Notes under the pieces: generated by a model | Seen by the model: the letters and a program-made list of their open reading frames with translations, nothing else | The model's database searches: none | Told to the model about the DNA's origin: nothing | DNA from: Tigriopus japonicus | Taxonomy: Eukaryota > Arthropoda > Copepoda > Harpacticoida > Harpacticidae | Direction: 5' to 3' | Assembly: GCA_010645155.1 (NCBI GenBank) | Contig: CM021322.1 | Location: forward strand, 12,177,870 to 12,241,869 | Length of the DNA: 64,000 nucleotides | Shown here: in pieces, positions 12,543 to 25,991 of the stretch | Numbering within the stretch: position 1 is the first letter of the stretch | Layout: each line of letters begins with the position of its first letter | Translations under genes and position numbers: made by a program

Positions 12543-13444
12543 GCGTTGTTCCTTTTGGGGGATGGTAGTGTGGGATGATAAGTGTTCCATAAGAACAGTG
12601 AATAATTCATTTCCGAGATTAAAATGAAGTGGCAGAAATAAACTTGATTCATGGTCTGACTTGTGCACCCGATTCCAGGCTGAGCATGACAAGCATTCTT
12701 TGAGAAAAAGATGGTTTATGGGTGTAAAAACACAAGTCAGCTCAAGGATTGTGGAACTCACGCCACCGAACGAGAGGACTCTGTGTATTCATAGATTTAG
12801 CCCTTGATCCTGATCCACACTGATTGGTTCAATTGAGATAGAGATAGATGCGATGCTCTGAAAGTAATCCTAGATATATAGAACAAGCCTTGTAGAGGAA
12901 TACGTTCTTGGATGGAAACGCGTGCGACTGTTCCGGATAAAATCTAGATGGTTGAAATTTGAAGTGCTTGGTTGTTTTGGCTCAGTTTTGAAATCGTCAG
13001 CGAAGGATTGTTGAGACTGGGTGGTGTTAGATAGAAGCTATTTTGATGATTTCATCAAGATAAGTGCAAACTGGTGTCGCAACGATCCAAGATGGAGACC
13101 GCGATTCGAAACACATGAGGATTGGATGTGCGCATCACTTTGGATTTGGAGCCCAATTCCCAACAATATGCCATAACTGGTCCAACTTGTGCCTTTTGGG
13201 TGCTGAGACTCAATGTCGGGGAAATGGTATTCATGAGAGCGAGAAAAATCTGGCCGAACCATTATTCCGTTTTTCCACATTTATTGCTAGCATATTCCTC
13301 GTTGGCGTGGTTAGCCACCACTAGCCGCAATGAGATTAATATTTGGGTACAACAAATGGGAACAGACTGCTACGCGCTCATGAGGAAGATATCTTTTGTA
13401 ATCAGAGAAATGGAAATATGTTGTTATCTTGGCTTAACAGCTCT

Positions 13445-14900
13445 CTAGTTATTCCATGGACCACTTTGCCTAGGGTGTAGACGCCATTTTTGATCGTCCC
13501 TCGACCAGAATGGACAAGAAGGGGGCATTAGGTCCATGTCAATGGCCAGATTTCTTGGCAACACTGTCGTTAACTTTTGTGTACGTTCGAGCTCGCTAGT
13601 TCGAGCCAAACGAGCCAGCGTGGCCGATTTCAGCATGGCAATCAATTTCAGTTCCCGATATTCGAGACTACTTCGAAATCTTTTCCCTTTTTTTCGGGAT
13701 TGGATTTCAGGTCCAATTTTATCAGTGAGTGAGATTCGCGAGGTTTCACCCGCCAACAGTGGTGCCAAAAAAGGAAATATGGGCGGCATTCATTGCCTTG
13801 ACAGTCTACCCGTCCTCATTCCGTCGTGTGGCAATGGGGCGGACATACCTGAGGTTGCAAATGGTCAAAACTTATCATTGCCCATCTTCTTACAGACTAT
13901 GTGGACCAGCAAACGTGGGGAACGATCCCCTTCCTTATCCTTCGAGAACCTTGTGTAAAAGGATTCTACTAGAATCGGTGTTCTTTCCGTGTGGTTAGGT
14001 ATGGTTACGAACCATCACCAATCCATCTGGAGTGGATGAAGATCTCTCGTTTCCATTTGGTTCGTTGGCGTTGGAGTACTGCTCATCCTCCTCTTCTTTC
14101 TCCCTGTGGTCGCCATGTGGTAACCAAACCTCGAGACTGGAGTGTGAAAACGGGGACCCAAAACGAGGGCGAGAAACTTTCCTTTGTCGCCCTCAAGAGA
14201 GGCGAAAGGCGGGAAAGAAACAAGCTTGAGGATTTGAGGATTGCTTGGCGCTCTTGTGCGTCCATGGATGGTTATACGGATGGTCCTGTTCTGTGTGGCA
14301 TAGGAGTTATGAATCCCCGGGCTTTTATATGGACACAATGGATTGAGCGTTGACCATTACCCAAATTGAGTTAGTGGGACTTGTCAGCCCTATTGAGATG
14401 AACGAGCTTCCACGTAGAACTGTATGGTTAGATAGATGCTGGGTCCAACAGAGGGAAAGGATGAGAACACATCAAGGAATATTTCTATTTGCCAAATCGA
14501 GTGTGGTCACATTGCTCATCATAAGAAGCCCCATCCTCATCCTCGAAATGTCCGCCAATGGAACGTTCGCCATTTTCTGTGTTAAAGTGGAGCTTTTACG
14601 ATGGATAGATATATAGATAGATGGACGGATGGATGGATGAATTTGGACAATGTTCCAAGCCTTCAAGGACATTTTTGCGGGGTCAGTTCGGCTATTTACA
14701 TTTGCTGACTCAAACCTGAGGAAGCAGAGGCAAAAAAGGTCCTTCACAAGTGACAAGTGGCTACGAGCATCATTAAGAATAGTGGTAAGTGGATTGACTG
14801 GCACTCTCGTGTCCATCCACCAACTGCTTTGCTTTGAGCAATTTGCCATTCAATATCCCTTTTGGAGCTCAGAGAGTTAGTAGCACGTAAGTTTCCCTTC
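13445..14900. other. GC-richer, ORF-dense block without a recognised gene
   Basis: Several overlapping frames of 60-140 codons are open on both strands here (for example 13536-13958 plus and 13445-13789 minus). This reflects fewer AT-rich stops rather than clear coding. None shows a known motif. An unidentified promoter or UTR region is possible. Confidence 0.3.
14601..14640. repeat. GATA/GATG tetranucleotide microsatellite
   Basis: Imperfect run of GATA, GATG and GACG units on the plus strand. Confidence 0.85.
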
Positions 14901-17900
14901 ATGTGGAGCGGGTCTTATCCTCGTTTGTCACACTATAAGGAATTTGACGTGAGGATGAAGTTGCATAATTTTTCAGTTTTTTTGGGCCCACAACTTTGAA
15001 TTCAAAGGCAGATTTGGAACTTGTCAAATATTTAATGAACTAAGAACTTTATTGTAGGGCGGGGAATAAGTGATTTTTTTTGCAGTGTTGGTGACGTATG
15101 CATACTTTGATGACACAGCTTAGCTTAGAGATCTATGAAGAGGGAAGAGTTGTTCGTTGTAATTCAGGGGACAATGTGCAAGTTCGGAGATTAGTCTAAT
15201 TAGAAATTAACATCAAGGTGTCTCTCAATGAGTTGAAGTTATTTCCTGGTTATTAAGCAGCAGAAACAAATCGATAAGGTGGAGTAAAAATAAAAAGTAA
15301 GACAAGCATGTACGTAGCTTTAAGACCAAGTATGAGCCTTGGAGGCCATCAAAAGTGACAAAAGCTGTGATAACTGAATAGTTTTACTATGTTGCAAAGT
15401 ATTTGCACTTACGATGTCTAATTATCAAACCCTGAATATTATGAAAGATGGGCAAAAACGAAAAATAAACATGGAAAATTACAAAAAGTTTCTCCAAAAA
15501 ACAATGACTCTTTCCTTAAGAAACCAACAGGTTTTGTTGTTTATTATTTCGGATTGCCCTCATTCCGTTTGTCATCTCTCTGGGGATAGCCTTCTAACTT
15601 CACATTTTCCTCTTCATCAGTATGCTTGTTCGTTGACACTCGCGTGCTCACATGTCAAGTGGTCTTCAGTCACATTTGCATCTCTGATTATTCCTCACAG
15701 CCGTATTAAGACCACATAGGCGCCCTTTTTCGAATCTCGGGTCACATTCTTTGGCTTTCAAATATTTGTTACATTTGGTTTATTGTCAAGAAAAATACTA
15801 TTTTCAATCAGAAATTGTTCTTGGATAAATTATACTGAAATCTTCGACTTTTGGCAGCGTTGCGACACTGGTCCTTGTTTAGGTTTTTGGGTCAGAAAAC
15901 TTAACGCAACTAGACTTATCGAATGGAAAGAGGTGTAAACTCTGAGTCAAAAAATGGTAGCACTGAAAACTCGGAACACATCAGTATCAAAATACCAAGA
16001 CCAACTTCATTGGAAATTCTCCTGATGTAGTTTTACAAGAGAATGTCCGGAGTATTGCGCTTGCTTTAAACAATTTTCATATCCTCAATGGAAAAAAGCG
16101 TCTATTTAGGGCGTTAACATGATGCTGGAAATGTTTTGGCGGGAATAACATGTGACAGAAATAGCTTGCCATTTGAAATCCAAAGCGCAAGAGGGCTTCA
16201 TTGTTTCAAAAATGCCATTGCAGTAATGAAGCTTTTAATCCTTGCCCGATTCTTAACACCACGTATCCTTGTTCCATTGCAACGCGCTTTAACACCTTCC
16301 TGCAAAAAAATCCGCAGATTGATTTGAAGAGTAATATCATAAAATGTATCGATCAGTTCCATTTTTTAATCAATGACTCATTTCCAAACAATGAATCCTT
16401 AAAGGGTGGGTAAAAGTTGAAAACACTTTCGAAAAAAGAAGTGAGTAATGGTCAATAAAGGTTCTTTAAAATTGAATTGCTTAAAATATGCAAAGAAACG
16501 GATAAAAGTTCTATCTTTTCATTCATTTGTTAAATGATAGTTCAAAAATGTTTTGTCGTTCTTTTCGGGTCGAAACTTTTAGGCTTATTGTCTCTGTCAA
16601 CTAAACCGTCATATTTTTTTTGCTTTTTTAAGTTCATTGTCAATTGTAGCAAGTGAAATGGAGTTACCCCTCCCCTTACTAAGGAAAGAAGCAAATCTAA
16701 CTTAAACAGCATATATAAGACTTTTAAAAGCATTTCATAAAATTTTCCCCACCTCACTTTGCTTTCCATTCACAAAAAAATTATTTGATTTTTTTGTTGC
16801 AAAATCTCGGGATAGCAAAATTTGTAAGTAAAGATAACTAGAAGTTGCATCATAGAAGAAAACGTAGCATATTGGTCATTTCAAAGTATCGCTTTGGCAC
16901 AATCCATGAATTAAAGACTTTAAAAGTGCAATAGACTCCTTAAAGCAGACCAAATAATTCGGAATAATTCACAAAAATCACCTAACCTCAAAGCATTGTG
17001 AAACAAAAGTTCAGCTGCACCTTATCCTACGCCTACTGTGCAAGTTGAAGAAGAGGACATAATTTTGTGTCATTGTCTAAATTTTGGGCTTATTTTCTGT
17101 AGTGACCTCCCAGTTTGGTGTTGCTTAAAGTCCCCCATAGATATGGACAATGCTGTCATCAACACAGCCAATTAGAAAGATTAAAAAATAATTAAAAACG
17201 GGTGTTTCAATAGAAACGGAACACCGAACTTTATCGTCTATAACTCGTGATTGAAACTGCATATGAATCTCACTTTTATTGGATAAAAAATGGATGGCCA
17301 AGCACTTGGCTTGAAGAGTCAGAAAAGGCAATTTTCACCCAAGTTCAACATTTAAGCGAGGACGATTTTTCCTGTGAAAAAAAAAGAGTCATTTTTGAAA
17401 ACAGAGCGTTCGTGACTTTCCAAAATTGGTCACAACCGAAAATAAGTATTTTCATTGTCATTTTGTTTTCAAACGCTGTCAACTTCTAAGAACATTTTAA
17501 GCTAACCCATGTGAGGTCAAAGCTATCGACATGTAGCTATGAAACGATTCAAATGGGACTCTTTTCCATGTTTTGCAATTCTGTTGCACCGTTGTTCTTC
17601 ATATGAACTAAGTCTATTTTAGCGATCAACATATTCAAATCTATTGGCGACAAGTTCCTTTCATTGTTCCATGATTAACACTGCATCTGTCATCCCTGTC
17701 ATCAAAAGAAGAGACACAACCTCATTCTGGTACGTACTGAATGTCCTAAACGAACGTAGAGACCGAGCATACGGTACTCAAATCCTCGAATCGTATTTCG
17801 ATTGTCTTCATACATTGAGGGTTGATCGTGATGAGCATTGGTGCCAATTTAGGGTCTTTTTTACACCTCCCGGGGTGATCTCTTTATCATCAGGGCAAGC

Positions 17901-20900
17901 TAGACTGCTCTAAGGATATATGTAGAGACTGGCTCTGAAGGCAAAGTGAAGTGAAGTGAGGAAAACGAGAGAGAGCGTAAGTATTAGAGTACTCGAGGAT
18001 ATCGGATGCTCAATGAAAAGAGAGGATTTACAAAGTGAATATGTCATCTCTCGGCTCCCTTGGCACCCTTTGGAAGACAAATTGAGACATGTGCTTTTTC
18101 CACTTACTGCTAATCTCGCGTGTTTAAAAATGGGATCAGGTCAAGTTACGATGAATAATTCTTTTTGTGAAGCTCGTGTCTAATGAAATCCCGGCGAAAT
18201 TTGGAGTTTAAAATATGCATAAAACATATGTTCTAGACCTTTTTGAGACGATCCAGAATTAGGAAGGTAGTTATTGTTTTTGATCCCTAGACAATATTTT
18301 AAATAATATTTGCAACCTTCTTTGTTCAAAGTTTCAATGTTTATTTTTGCAAAAAAAACATCTTTGATAGGTTTAAGGCTTTGGGGAGAGCAAGCTCATT
18401 CCACGAGAACTAATGGTTTTACACTTTTAATTGCGAAAGATATTTTTTCTCTAGTAAAATCCAAATGCGGTATGGTTGATGAATCCGGGTTCCGGGTAAT
18501 TGGAAGCTAATTAGGGCACATCGATTTTTTGAAAAATTCTTTCTGTAAAGGATGGGCCCTTAGAATTACTTTTTGGCATCATAGGAACTATAAATTCCTC
18601 GACTTACATGTAAAATGAATCATGGGAACAGAATACTGTAAATAGGCAAAATAAAGAGCAAAACTTAAATACAGTATTGGTGGATCAAACTTCCCTGGTA
18701 TTAGAAATTTGTTATGAGACGTCGATTTTTTGTAAAAAAATCGTTCATGTATATTTTAGGTTTTTGATCTTTGAGATTACATTTAGAGGTCTAGAACTCA
18801 TTGAATTTGTGGATCCAAAATTGAACGCGTGAAACTGAAAGCTTTTTAAATTCCTGGCATTGGCAAAGAGAAAGAATAATAAAGAATTCGGCGATCGGAA
18901 AAATAATGTTCAAGACATGCAAAGTTCAGTATTTTATGGATAACGGATATGTTGTGGGTATATTTTGATTAGCAATGTTTTTATGATTGGAGTTGGTTGT
19001 TCATTCAACTTTCCAGAAAACGACTACAATAATCAGGTATTGTAAGCCTGTTCGGTTATCTGTATTTGTCTCTAAGTACAACTTTCAGAGAACATTTTTA
19101 ATGGTTTGATGAATTGTCATATCTCTTAATTGTTGTTCTCTTTACCCTTAAATCGTGCATATCTATTTGAAATGCATCAGAGCACAAATTTTGGAATACC
19201 ATCCATTTCGACTTCCGTCATTGAATTCTTTATGTAACACGAGCACCACAAAGAAAAAAATACCATGATGGCAACTCTGAAAGGTGATGGCAAATGCCAA
19301 AACTCCCTATGAAACATGATTATGAACCATGATGTTTGATGAGGTTGTTGTTGCTATTTGTAAATACTTGAGGACAAACCCTTTAGTTCCGCCGAGAAAC
19401 GAATGAGAAAAAGACGGCAGAAAGTATCAAAACAAACTCTAGTGTTGGATTCTGAGCATCCATCTTGGTTCGGATTCAAAAATATCCGAACATCTAATCA
19501 AAAGGACAAAGCACTGGCTTTTCTTTTCTTAAAATTTGATGCCGAAAACATACAAATATGTTTGGTTAACCCTCTGTGACGTCCAAAGAAAGGATTATAC
19601 CTCATGATTTTTGTCCATTTCAGATATAGTTCTCAGTCCATAGTATAACAAGTTCCAGAGCAGAAATGATGACTCCATCCGATTTGTTACACTCAACCAT
19701 GTTTGACTTCCAACTAACGGTCACATTGGTCACGGAAATGCAAATCCATCTGGTTGACTGGTTCTCTTGCTCTCAATCTGAGCGATCTTGGTGCTCATGA
19801 ATCAACATAAGCCATGCTTTCAATTACGCTCTGTTCCATTCTATTTCCAGAAGGAGACCAAACGACACTTTTCCCACAAATCGTGTTGTGAAGATCGGAA
19901 ACCATGTTTCATTCACCAGGATCGCTTTCTCGAGGAGATTTAATTTTCTGGTGACTGATCTCACACCTGAGGACAATCCCAGCAGTGACAAAAGATGAGC
20001 AATATCAATCTTGCTTCACCTCCAGGAATACTACAGTCCTTAGTGAATGTTCCATTTTCCACTTTGAGCCTCAAACCATTTCCTAATTCTGTATTTTTGA
20101 CTAACGATAGGCCGTTTTTCATTGCGGTTAAATCAGGTTTTGAAGTGGATATTGCTCATTTACATGAGTTCCACGACTGCAATCTGCACTGTAGCATCAG
20201 TGGTTGAGATCGGTCCCTAATTCCCATGATAGTTCCAACAGATAGAACGATCGACATCCCAGTTCGTCACAATGGAGAGATAGTCATCATCAAAATCTCA
20301 TCTCGAGGTTTTCATCAATACAACCAAGAATACAACACGTTTGAGATATACTGTTCGCACACCACATACAGTAGATCCCTATTGTTAGAGATCCGTCAAC
20401 TCGTTTTGGAAATGGTAATCGGCAAGTTGGACTTGAGCTTGTCTAGTTATAGAGGGGAACGGATTATCGATTTAGCTCGCTTGATGAAACCATAATGAAT
20501 AGTTGGTTTGCCATCGCATTTTGATTGGGGTAAGAAGGTGTTCCGAAACGAAAGGTTTTCTCGAGAAGAAAGTGTTGTTCCAATCAAGACGAAATAGAGA
20601 TCTGTCCCAAGAGCACAGATGGTCAATAAAACAGGCGAGTCTTTCGGGATTTGGATGTCTTGGTTTGTTCCCATCAAGAGAGAAGAACCATTCCATTCTT
20701 TTGAACAAGGAACATGATAAAGCTTGATTCTTGGGCGAAAGAAATTCGTTTCGGCTTCCATTAATTTGAGCCCCACGCTTTTGGTGGGCCGTTCCCGTTC
20801 GCCGTCGGCAGATCTTCAATGTGTTCCAAAGCTGTGGAACAGATAAAGGGGGGAATGGAGCTGCGATGATATCTTAATGTTCCAAATTCAATTAGAATGG

Positions 20901-22827
20901 CTTGCCACCCATAGAAATCTGGATGGGTAGGGAGGACGGAACGAAAATCTGTCCGGAAACAAATTAGACGAAACCAAAGCGAGAGCAAAAAATGATCCAC
21001 AATTTGTTTTCCTTAGAATAGTTTCAAAATTCTAAATGTTTGGGAAGCATTCCTTCTCAGGCTAACTTTTAAACATATAAGGTCAGTTGTTGAGGGCATT
21101 TGGAACTGCAGTTGAAGCATAGTGGGAGCATTGTCATACACAGTAGGTATAATCATGTTCAAGAATAGTTTCATTACATAAATGCAGCCTATGTACTGAG
21201 ACGATACTTGAGCATGGTTAGTTCTACTTTAACTAACGTTAATTCCATTGCGCTTCAAATACTTCCAAATTTCCTCAACAACTGACTTATCACAAACTCA
21301 AGTGAAAATGTACTTGTACTTGTTCATGTTGACAAACCCCTCGTACAATTTTGACATTGAGCTACAGACTTGGATGCCCAATTGCTCATCTCAATGAAAC
21401 GTATTTCTTAGAGTCTATTCAGATTCCAGGCACAAAAAGTCCGGAACCAGGAATGTGGCGAGTGGCCCGCACTTTTATGATGTGGGATTTATTTGAAGAT
21501 TTGTGATATCTCTGCGCTCCAGTCGTCATTCGCGGTGGATGCCCTTGCGTTATCCGCCCGCTTTCAACCAGCTCGCCCAATTCTCGTGTTCGTATATCCG
21601 CATAATATTTCAATTTATAACCAAGATGGAGAAGGGGCAAAGAATAGTAATTCCCCAAGAGTCCACTGTGCAAAATATGTAGTCTCTTGGGACAACATGT
21701 TTGGCACACTTGAAGGTGTTGGAGATTATGGGAGTGAATTATGTTTTGATCGAAGGAGAACGGAAATATGAATTACTACAGTGAACAAGTTTTTATATAC
21801 AAGGGAAGGGGTGATGGACTGCATGACTCTACAATGAGTACACAGCACATTAGCACTGACAGAGGAAAAAAATCTCGCCTTGACCACAATGTATAATCAC
21901 ATTTTGAGGAATTGTATATTTCGGGGGTCATGATCCAAAAGGCAGTCATTATTAATGACGAGCTCTGGCAATGGAAGAAGAACTGGCACATTTTTTAGGT
22001 GTGAGAACCCGATTCTAATGATCAGGCTTGTGCCAACTGTGGTCATTTGATATCAATTTACAAATCAAGGCAAGGATGGCAGGCACGGGGTACTCATATT
22101 GAGTGAACATCACTTTCATACCTGAATATTTATTCCTGGATCGAATATGAAGCAATCTTTTTAGTTTTAGTTTTGAGAGTAACGGAAATTTGAATTTTGA
22201 AAAAATCCCGAGATCTCTTATTTTTCCAGGCAGCCTTTTGAGTTGGGATACAAAGAGCAATTCTAGCGTAAAAATGAAGCCAGGAAGCCTCGACTAGTGC
22301 ATCGTAATAAACACTACATTCATAAAGTGCGCCATCTAGTGCTTTTTAGGGGGCAAGAGTTTCTATGATACCCATGGATTTGCAAATAGCAAAATAGAAT
22401 TAGAAGAAGATTGACAATAGGGTGGACATACTTAGGGATGTACTGAAAATCGCAATCGAAATGATCGAAAACCTTTTCGATCATTGCGTAAGAATGGAAT
22501 ATGGAGTCAGGTCGCCGGATATGAGACCTTCTCTGAAAGCCATAATTGTAGGACTTCGTCGATTCACCTGTTAAAGTTTTTTTTTCAATTACAATTGTAA
22601 AAATACATTTGAACATACAGTATTTGCAATTATGATTAATCACTTTTGAAATCAATATGAAAATATTTGTAGCAAACATCATTTTGAAAATAGATGATAC
22701 TGACTGGATCTGAAGGCTGTTGCGAAGCAAAAGTTTACCCACATGTTAAGTGAGTTCATAATCAGGACAACTTTTATTCTGCTTTTAGGCTTAGCGTAGA
22801 CAGTCTTACTAGCAGAAAGGGGTTTTG
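14901..22827. other. Intergenic, mostly featureless
   Basis: About 8 kb of AT-rich DNA. Apart from the dispersed repeat copy at 16915-17122, I see no structure. Short open frames (for example 17644-17913, 19995-20495 and 20447-20819) have no family resemblance and no flanking splice pattern. Confidence 0.45.
16915..17122. repeat. Dispersed repeat, uninterrupted copy
   Basis: Shares a run of near-identical words with 29820-29915 and 30338-30435: AGCAGACCAAATAATTC, CCTCAAAGCA-TGTGAAAC, GTTCAG-TGCAC, GGGCTTATTTTC. The order and orientation are the same. Here the two halves are adjacent; in the other copy they are split by about 0.4 kb. Confidence 0.65.
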
Positions 22828-23856
22828 TTGAAATTATATTTTTGTAATACTTACCTTCTTTCATCCGTTTTGGAAATTTGGCTTTGTTGCAGTTTTGGCT
22901 GTGCTTTATTATGGAATGATACACACCTTGGTGTAAGATGTTTTTATCGACCCTCTTTTATCAAGTCTACATTGTTTATTCCGAAACCCAATTGGTTAAA
23001 GTGAACACGGGTTGGAATCCCAATATAAGACAGTACGAGATTGGGAGCAAGATTTGCCTAGATACTCAAAAGAAATATAACAAAACAAACGGTCAAAAGC
23101 TGATTGTGGAAACCGTCAAGATGCACTGGAATCATGGAGTGGGAGGCGAGCAATGTGAATAATGATTTCCAGTAAGAACAATTCAATTACGTTCTTCTGC
23201 AAATGAGACCTTGCATATGTTGACAAGAATACGTATTTCAATTTTCAGCTCAATCGAACGTTGGAGTCAAAAGTTATGCTCACTCAAAGTTCAGTGCAAA
23301 TCCTACCGAGAATGAATGAACTAGCCCTTTTGTGGTAATCGTTTTACCACAAAAGGGCAAATTGATTCATTCTATGCTCTCTTCAGTACATAAGTTTGAG
23401 AAGGCATAACTTTTCACTCCGGCATTCGATTGGGCTGAAATTTGAAATACGTGTTCTTCTCAATGCAAGCCAGGCCTCATTTGCAGAAGAACGCGAATGG
23501 TTTTTTTCTGCTGGCAATCATAATTCTCAGTGCTAGCCTCCCACTCCATGATTTCCGTGCTTCTTGACGGTTTCCACAATCGGCTTTTGACGGTTTGTTT
23601 CGTTACATTTCTTTTGAGTATCTAGGCAAATCTTGCTCCCAATCTCGTACTGTCTTATAATGGGATTCCAACCCGTGTTCACTTTAACCAATTGGGTTTC
23701 GGAATAAACAATGCAGACTTGATAAAAGAGGGTCGATAAAAACATCTTACATCAAGGTGTGTATCATTCCATAATAAAGCACAGCCAAAACTGAAACAAA
23801 GCCAAATTTCCAAAACGGATGAAAGAAGGTAAGTATTACAAAAATATAATTTCATT
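22828..23856. repeat. 1-kb near-perfect palindrome (foldback element)
   Basis: Two inverted arms meet at about 23341, where TTGTGGTAA and TTACCACAA flank a 3-4 base centre. The outer arms (about 22828-23160 and 23530-23856) are over 90% alike by eye. Each carries the same 70-75-codon open frame (22938-23162 plus and 23533-23745 minus, MFLSTLFYQV...), which differs at only a few residues. The inner arms are about 75% alike and match the foldback element at 41624-42017. The duplicated frames look like passengers rather than genes. No target duplication found. Confidence 0.9.
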
Positions 23857-25991
23857 ATATTATAGTAAACATAACATTTCAATTGAAAGGTTCGTCAAGT
23901 TTACCTCAAATGAATCTGAGTTGTTTACTCAGGTTTACTTAACCTTGGTGTTTTCCCGCCACTTTCGTCTCAGGTGACAGGTTTTCCCATTGGCGTCAAG
24001 ATCGTCACACAAACCGTGAGTGTGCGCCATGTTCCCAATTAGAACGAAGGGGGAATTCGAGCTCGCTGATTTGTTTCTTTGACGTCGACAATATGTTCCG
24101 TAGAATGTTGCTCCTCCTCTTATTCCAACAGATCCGGCTTCCATTGGAGCTTCAGCCTTCGTCGTTCGTGAGTTTATGGAACAAACTAAAGAGGAACTAG
24201 CTGGCTTTCTCGAACTTCCCGTCTCGCCTTTCCCTTATGCTCTTTCGATCCTTGGGTTGGTTCCAAATCCCATGAAAGACGGGGCTGTGGTGGAACATGG
24301 CACACATAAAGTGGAGAGATAAAGACTCCCTCGTGCTTGGAACCGTTGAGATCAGAAACAGGACCACTGGCAACGAGTTAAAGATAAATTCTTGCCAGCC
24401 CAGCATCTTGAGCGTGGAACATTGGACCGAGAGAGCTCGATTCTCATCACAATTACAAAGTTTAATGTCGATAATAATATTGAGCCTTGTTGGGCAATTT
24501 ATACCCCTCCAGCGAACAAAGGTAGAGATGATGGGTGGGTTGGATGGAAATGGGAAAACTTTTTCCCATTTCAATATTGAGGCAGTAAGGCCGGATCAGC
24601 CTTTAGAGACCAGATGAAAACTTTGAGGCCAGATAAAACCCCATTGAAGAAGTTTTCGTAGAGCCTTTCTCGTTAAGATTACACCTTTAGTAGGACCCCC
24701 ACCCGATAAGATAAGACCAATCGAAGGAATGGAGTCCACTCAAGGTTCCATCGGACATATTTCATGCATGTGGATCCCGTACAGAAGTTACCAGGGTCGT
24801 TGTTCAATAGCAGATCTTCTCTCTTTCATTTTTCCGAGCGCCTTCTTCGTAATATTCCATCAGTAACCATCATTTCTGGTTTTGTGGGCACCACCCTTAA
24901 GCGAGTTCGTTGGTTTGGTCCCTGAATGGAACAACCATCTTGCTTCTGCTTCTTTCGGGGAAAGGCGAGAGACTGTTCAGCGTTCATTTGTATTACAAAT
25001 GGAAATATTATGCGGATCCAGTTCCAACTTCCCAAGCCAGCCAGCCAGATTTTAAACCTTTTCCGTATGAGGACTCTCGTGGCTGTTTCCAATCCCAAAT
25101 CTGGAATCTTGCCCTTGACTCGTGTATGTTCTTACTCCACAATGGTCTAATATCGTCCCTCGTTTCTTTTTTCGTCGTTGAAGAGGATCACTGCAAGCAA
25201 ACCACGGATGAGGTCACAAGGATCACCACTCCTCTGTTCCTTTTTCTCCTCCGTTCGTTCGTTGCTCTAGCCAACCCTGTTAAGTAGATCATGTGCTGTT
25301 TTTATTCCTCTCCGTCTTAAGACAGCTTTCACATGATAATCCCAAAGCGAACCGAGGGATTCTGCTCGTGGTTGTGGTTCTCGTTGGAACTCGAGGGCGA
25401 TCTCAAGTGATCCCTCCGCGACCCCGATGGCCCAAAATCGTACAGCGTGCACTGGTTGGATGGTCCTAATTGAATCAGTGCTTAATGCCGAGTGAACAAC
25501 CAAGCAGAAAAGGAATGAGCAAAGTGATACCTAGAGACCCCACGCATTCTCGTCGAGCCACGAGGGGAGCTTTCGACACGATCCACGAAAGATATACAGA
25601 ACGAAAAGACGATAATTAATGAGATCTGTCGGGTTTTGTGTGTGGTACGAGATACGACGAGTACGACTTCTACGAGTCATGTAACCTAACCGATCCAACG
25701 ACAACCAACACTGGATGGAGAAGACGCAAAGAAAGAGACCCAACGAGATGGAGATGGTGGCGATGCTCAAGGGACGTCGGGCATCCATTTCTTTATTGCA
25801 GACATTTATTTCTTTTCCTCTTTTCTTTGCTTGACAATATGACATCATAAACATTTTATTAAGGAGTGGGGAGAGAGGTGAGGGACCGAATGTCCAAAGG
25901 GGGAAAACTTTGCGGTGAGATCATCCATTGTGTTTGGTGTCGAGTAGCAGGTAAGACCAAAGAGACAACCACTGCCAATTGAGACGACTAT
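23857..25991. other. Downstream flank of the bHLH gene
   Basis: No recognised gene. It should contain the 3' UTR of the minus-strand bHLH gene. Overlapping frames between 24197 and 25850 on both strands show no known motif. Confidence 0.4.

Noticed and set aside
13536..13958. 140-codon plus-strand frame
   Set aside because: The opposite strand is open too. Composition, not coding, explains it, and no family was recognised.
22938..23745. Paired 70-75-codon frames as a duplicated gene
   Set aside because: They are the two arms of one palindrome, with no motif, splice sites or flanking gene signals.
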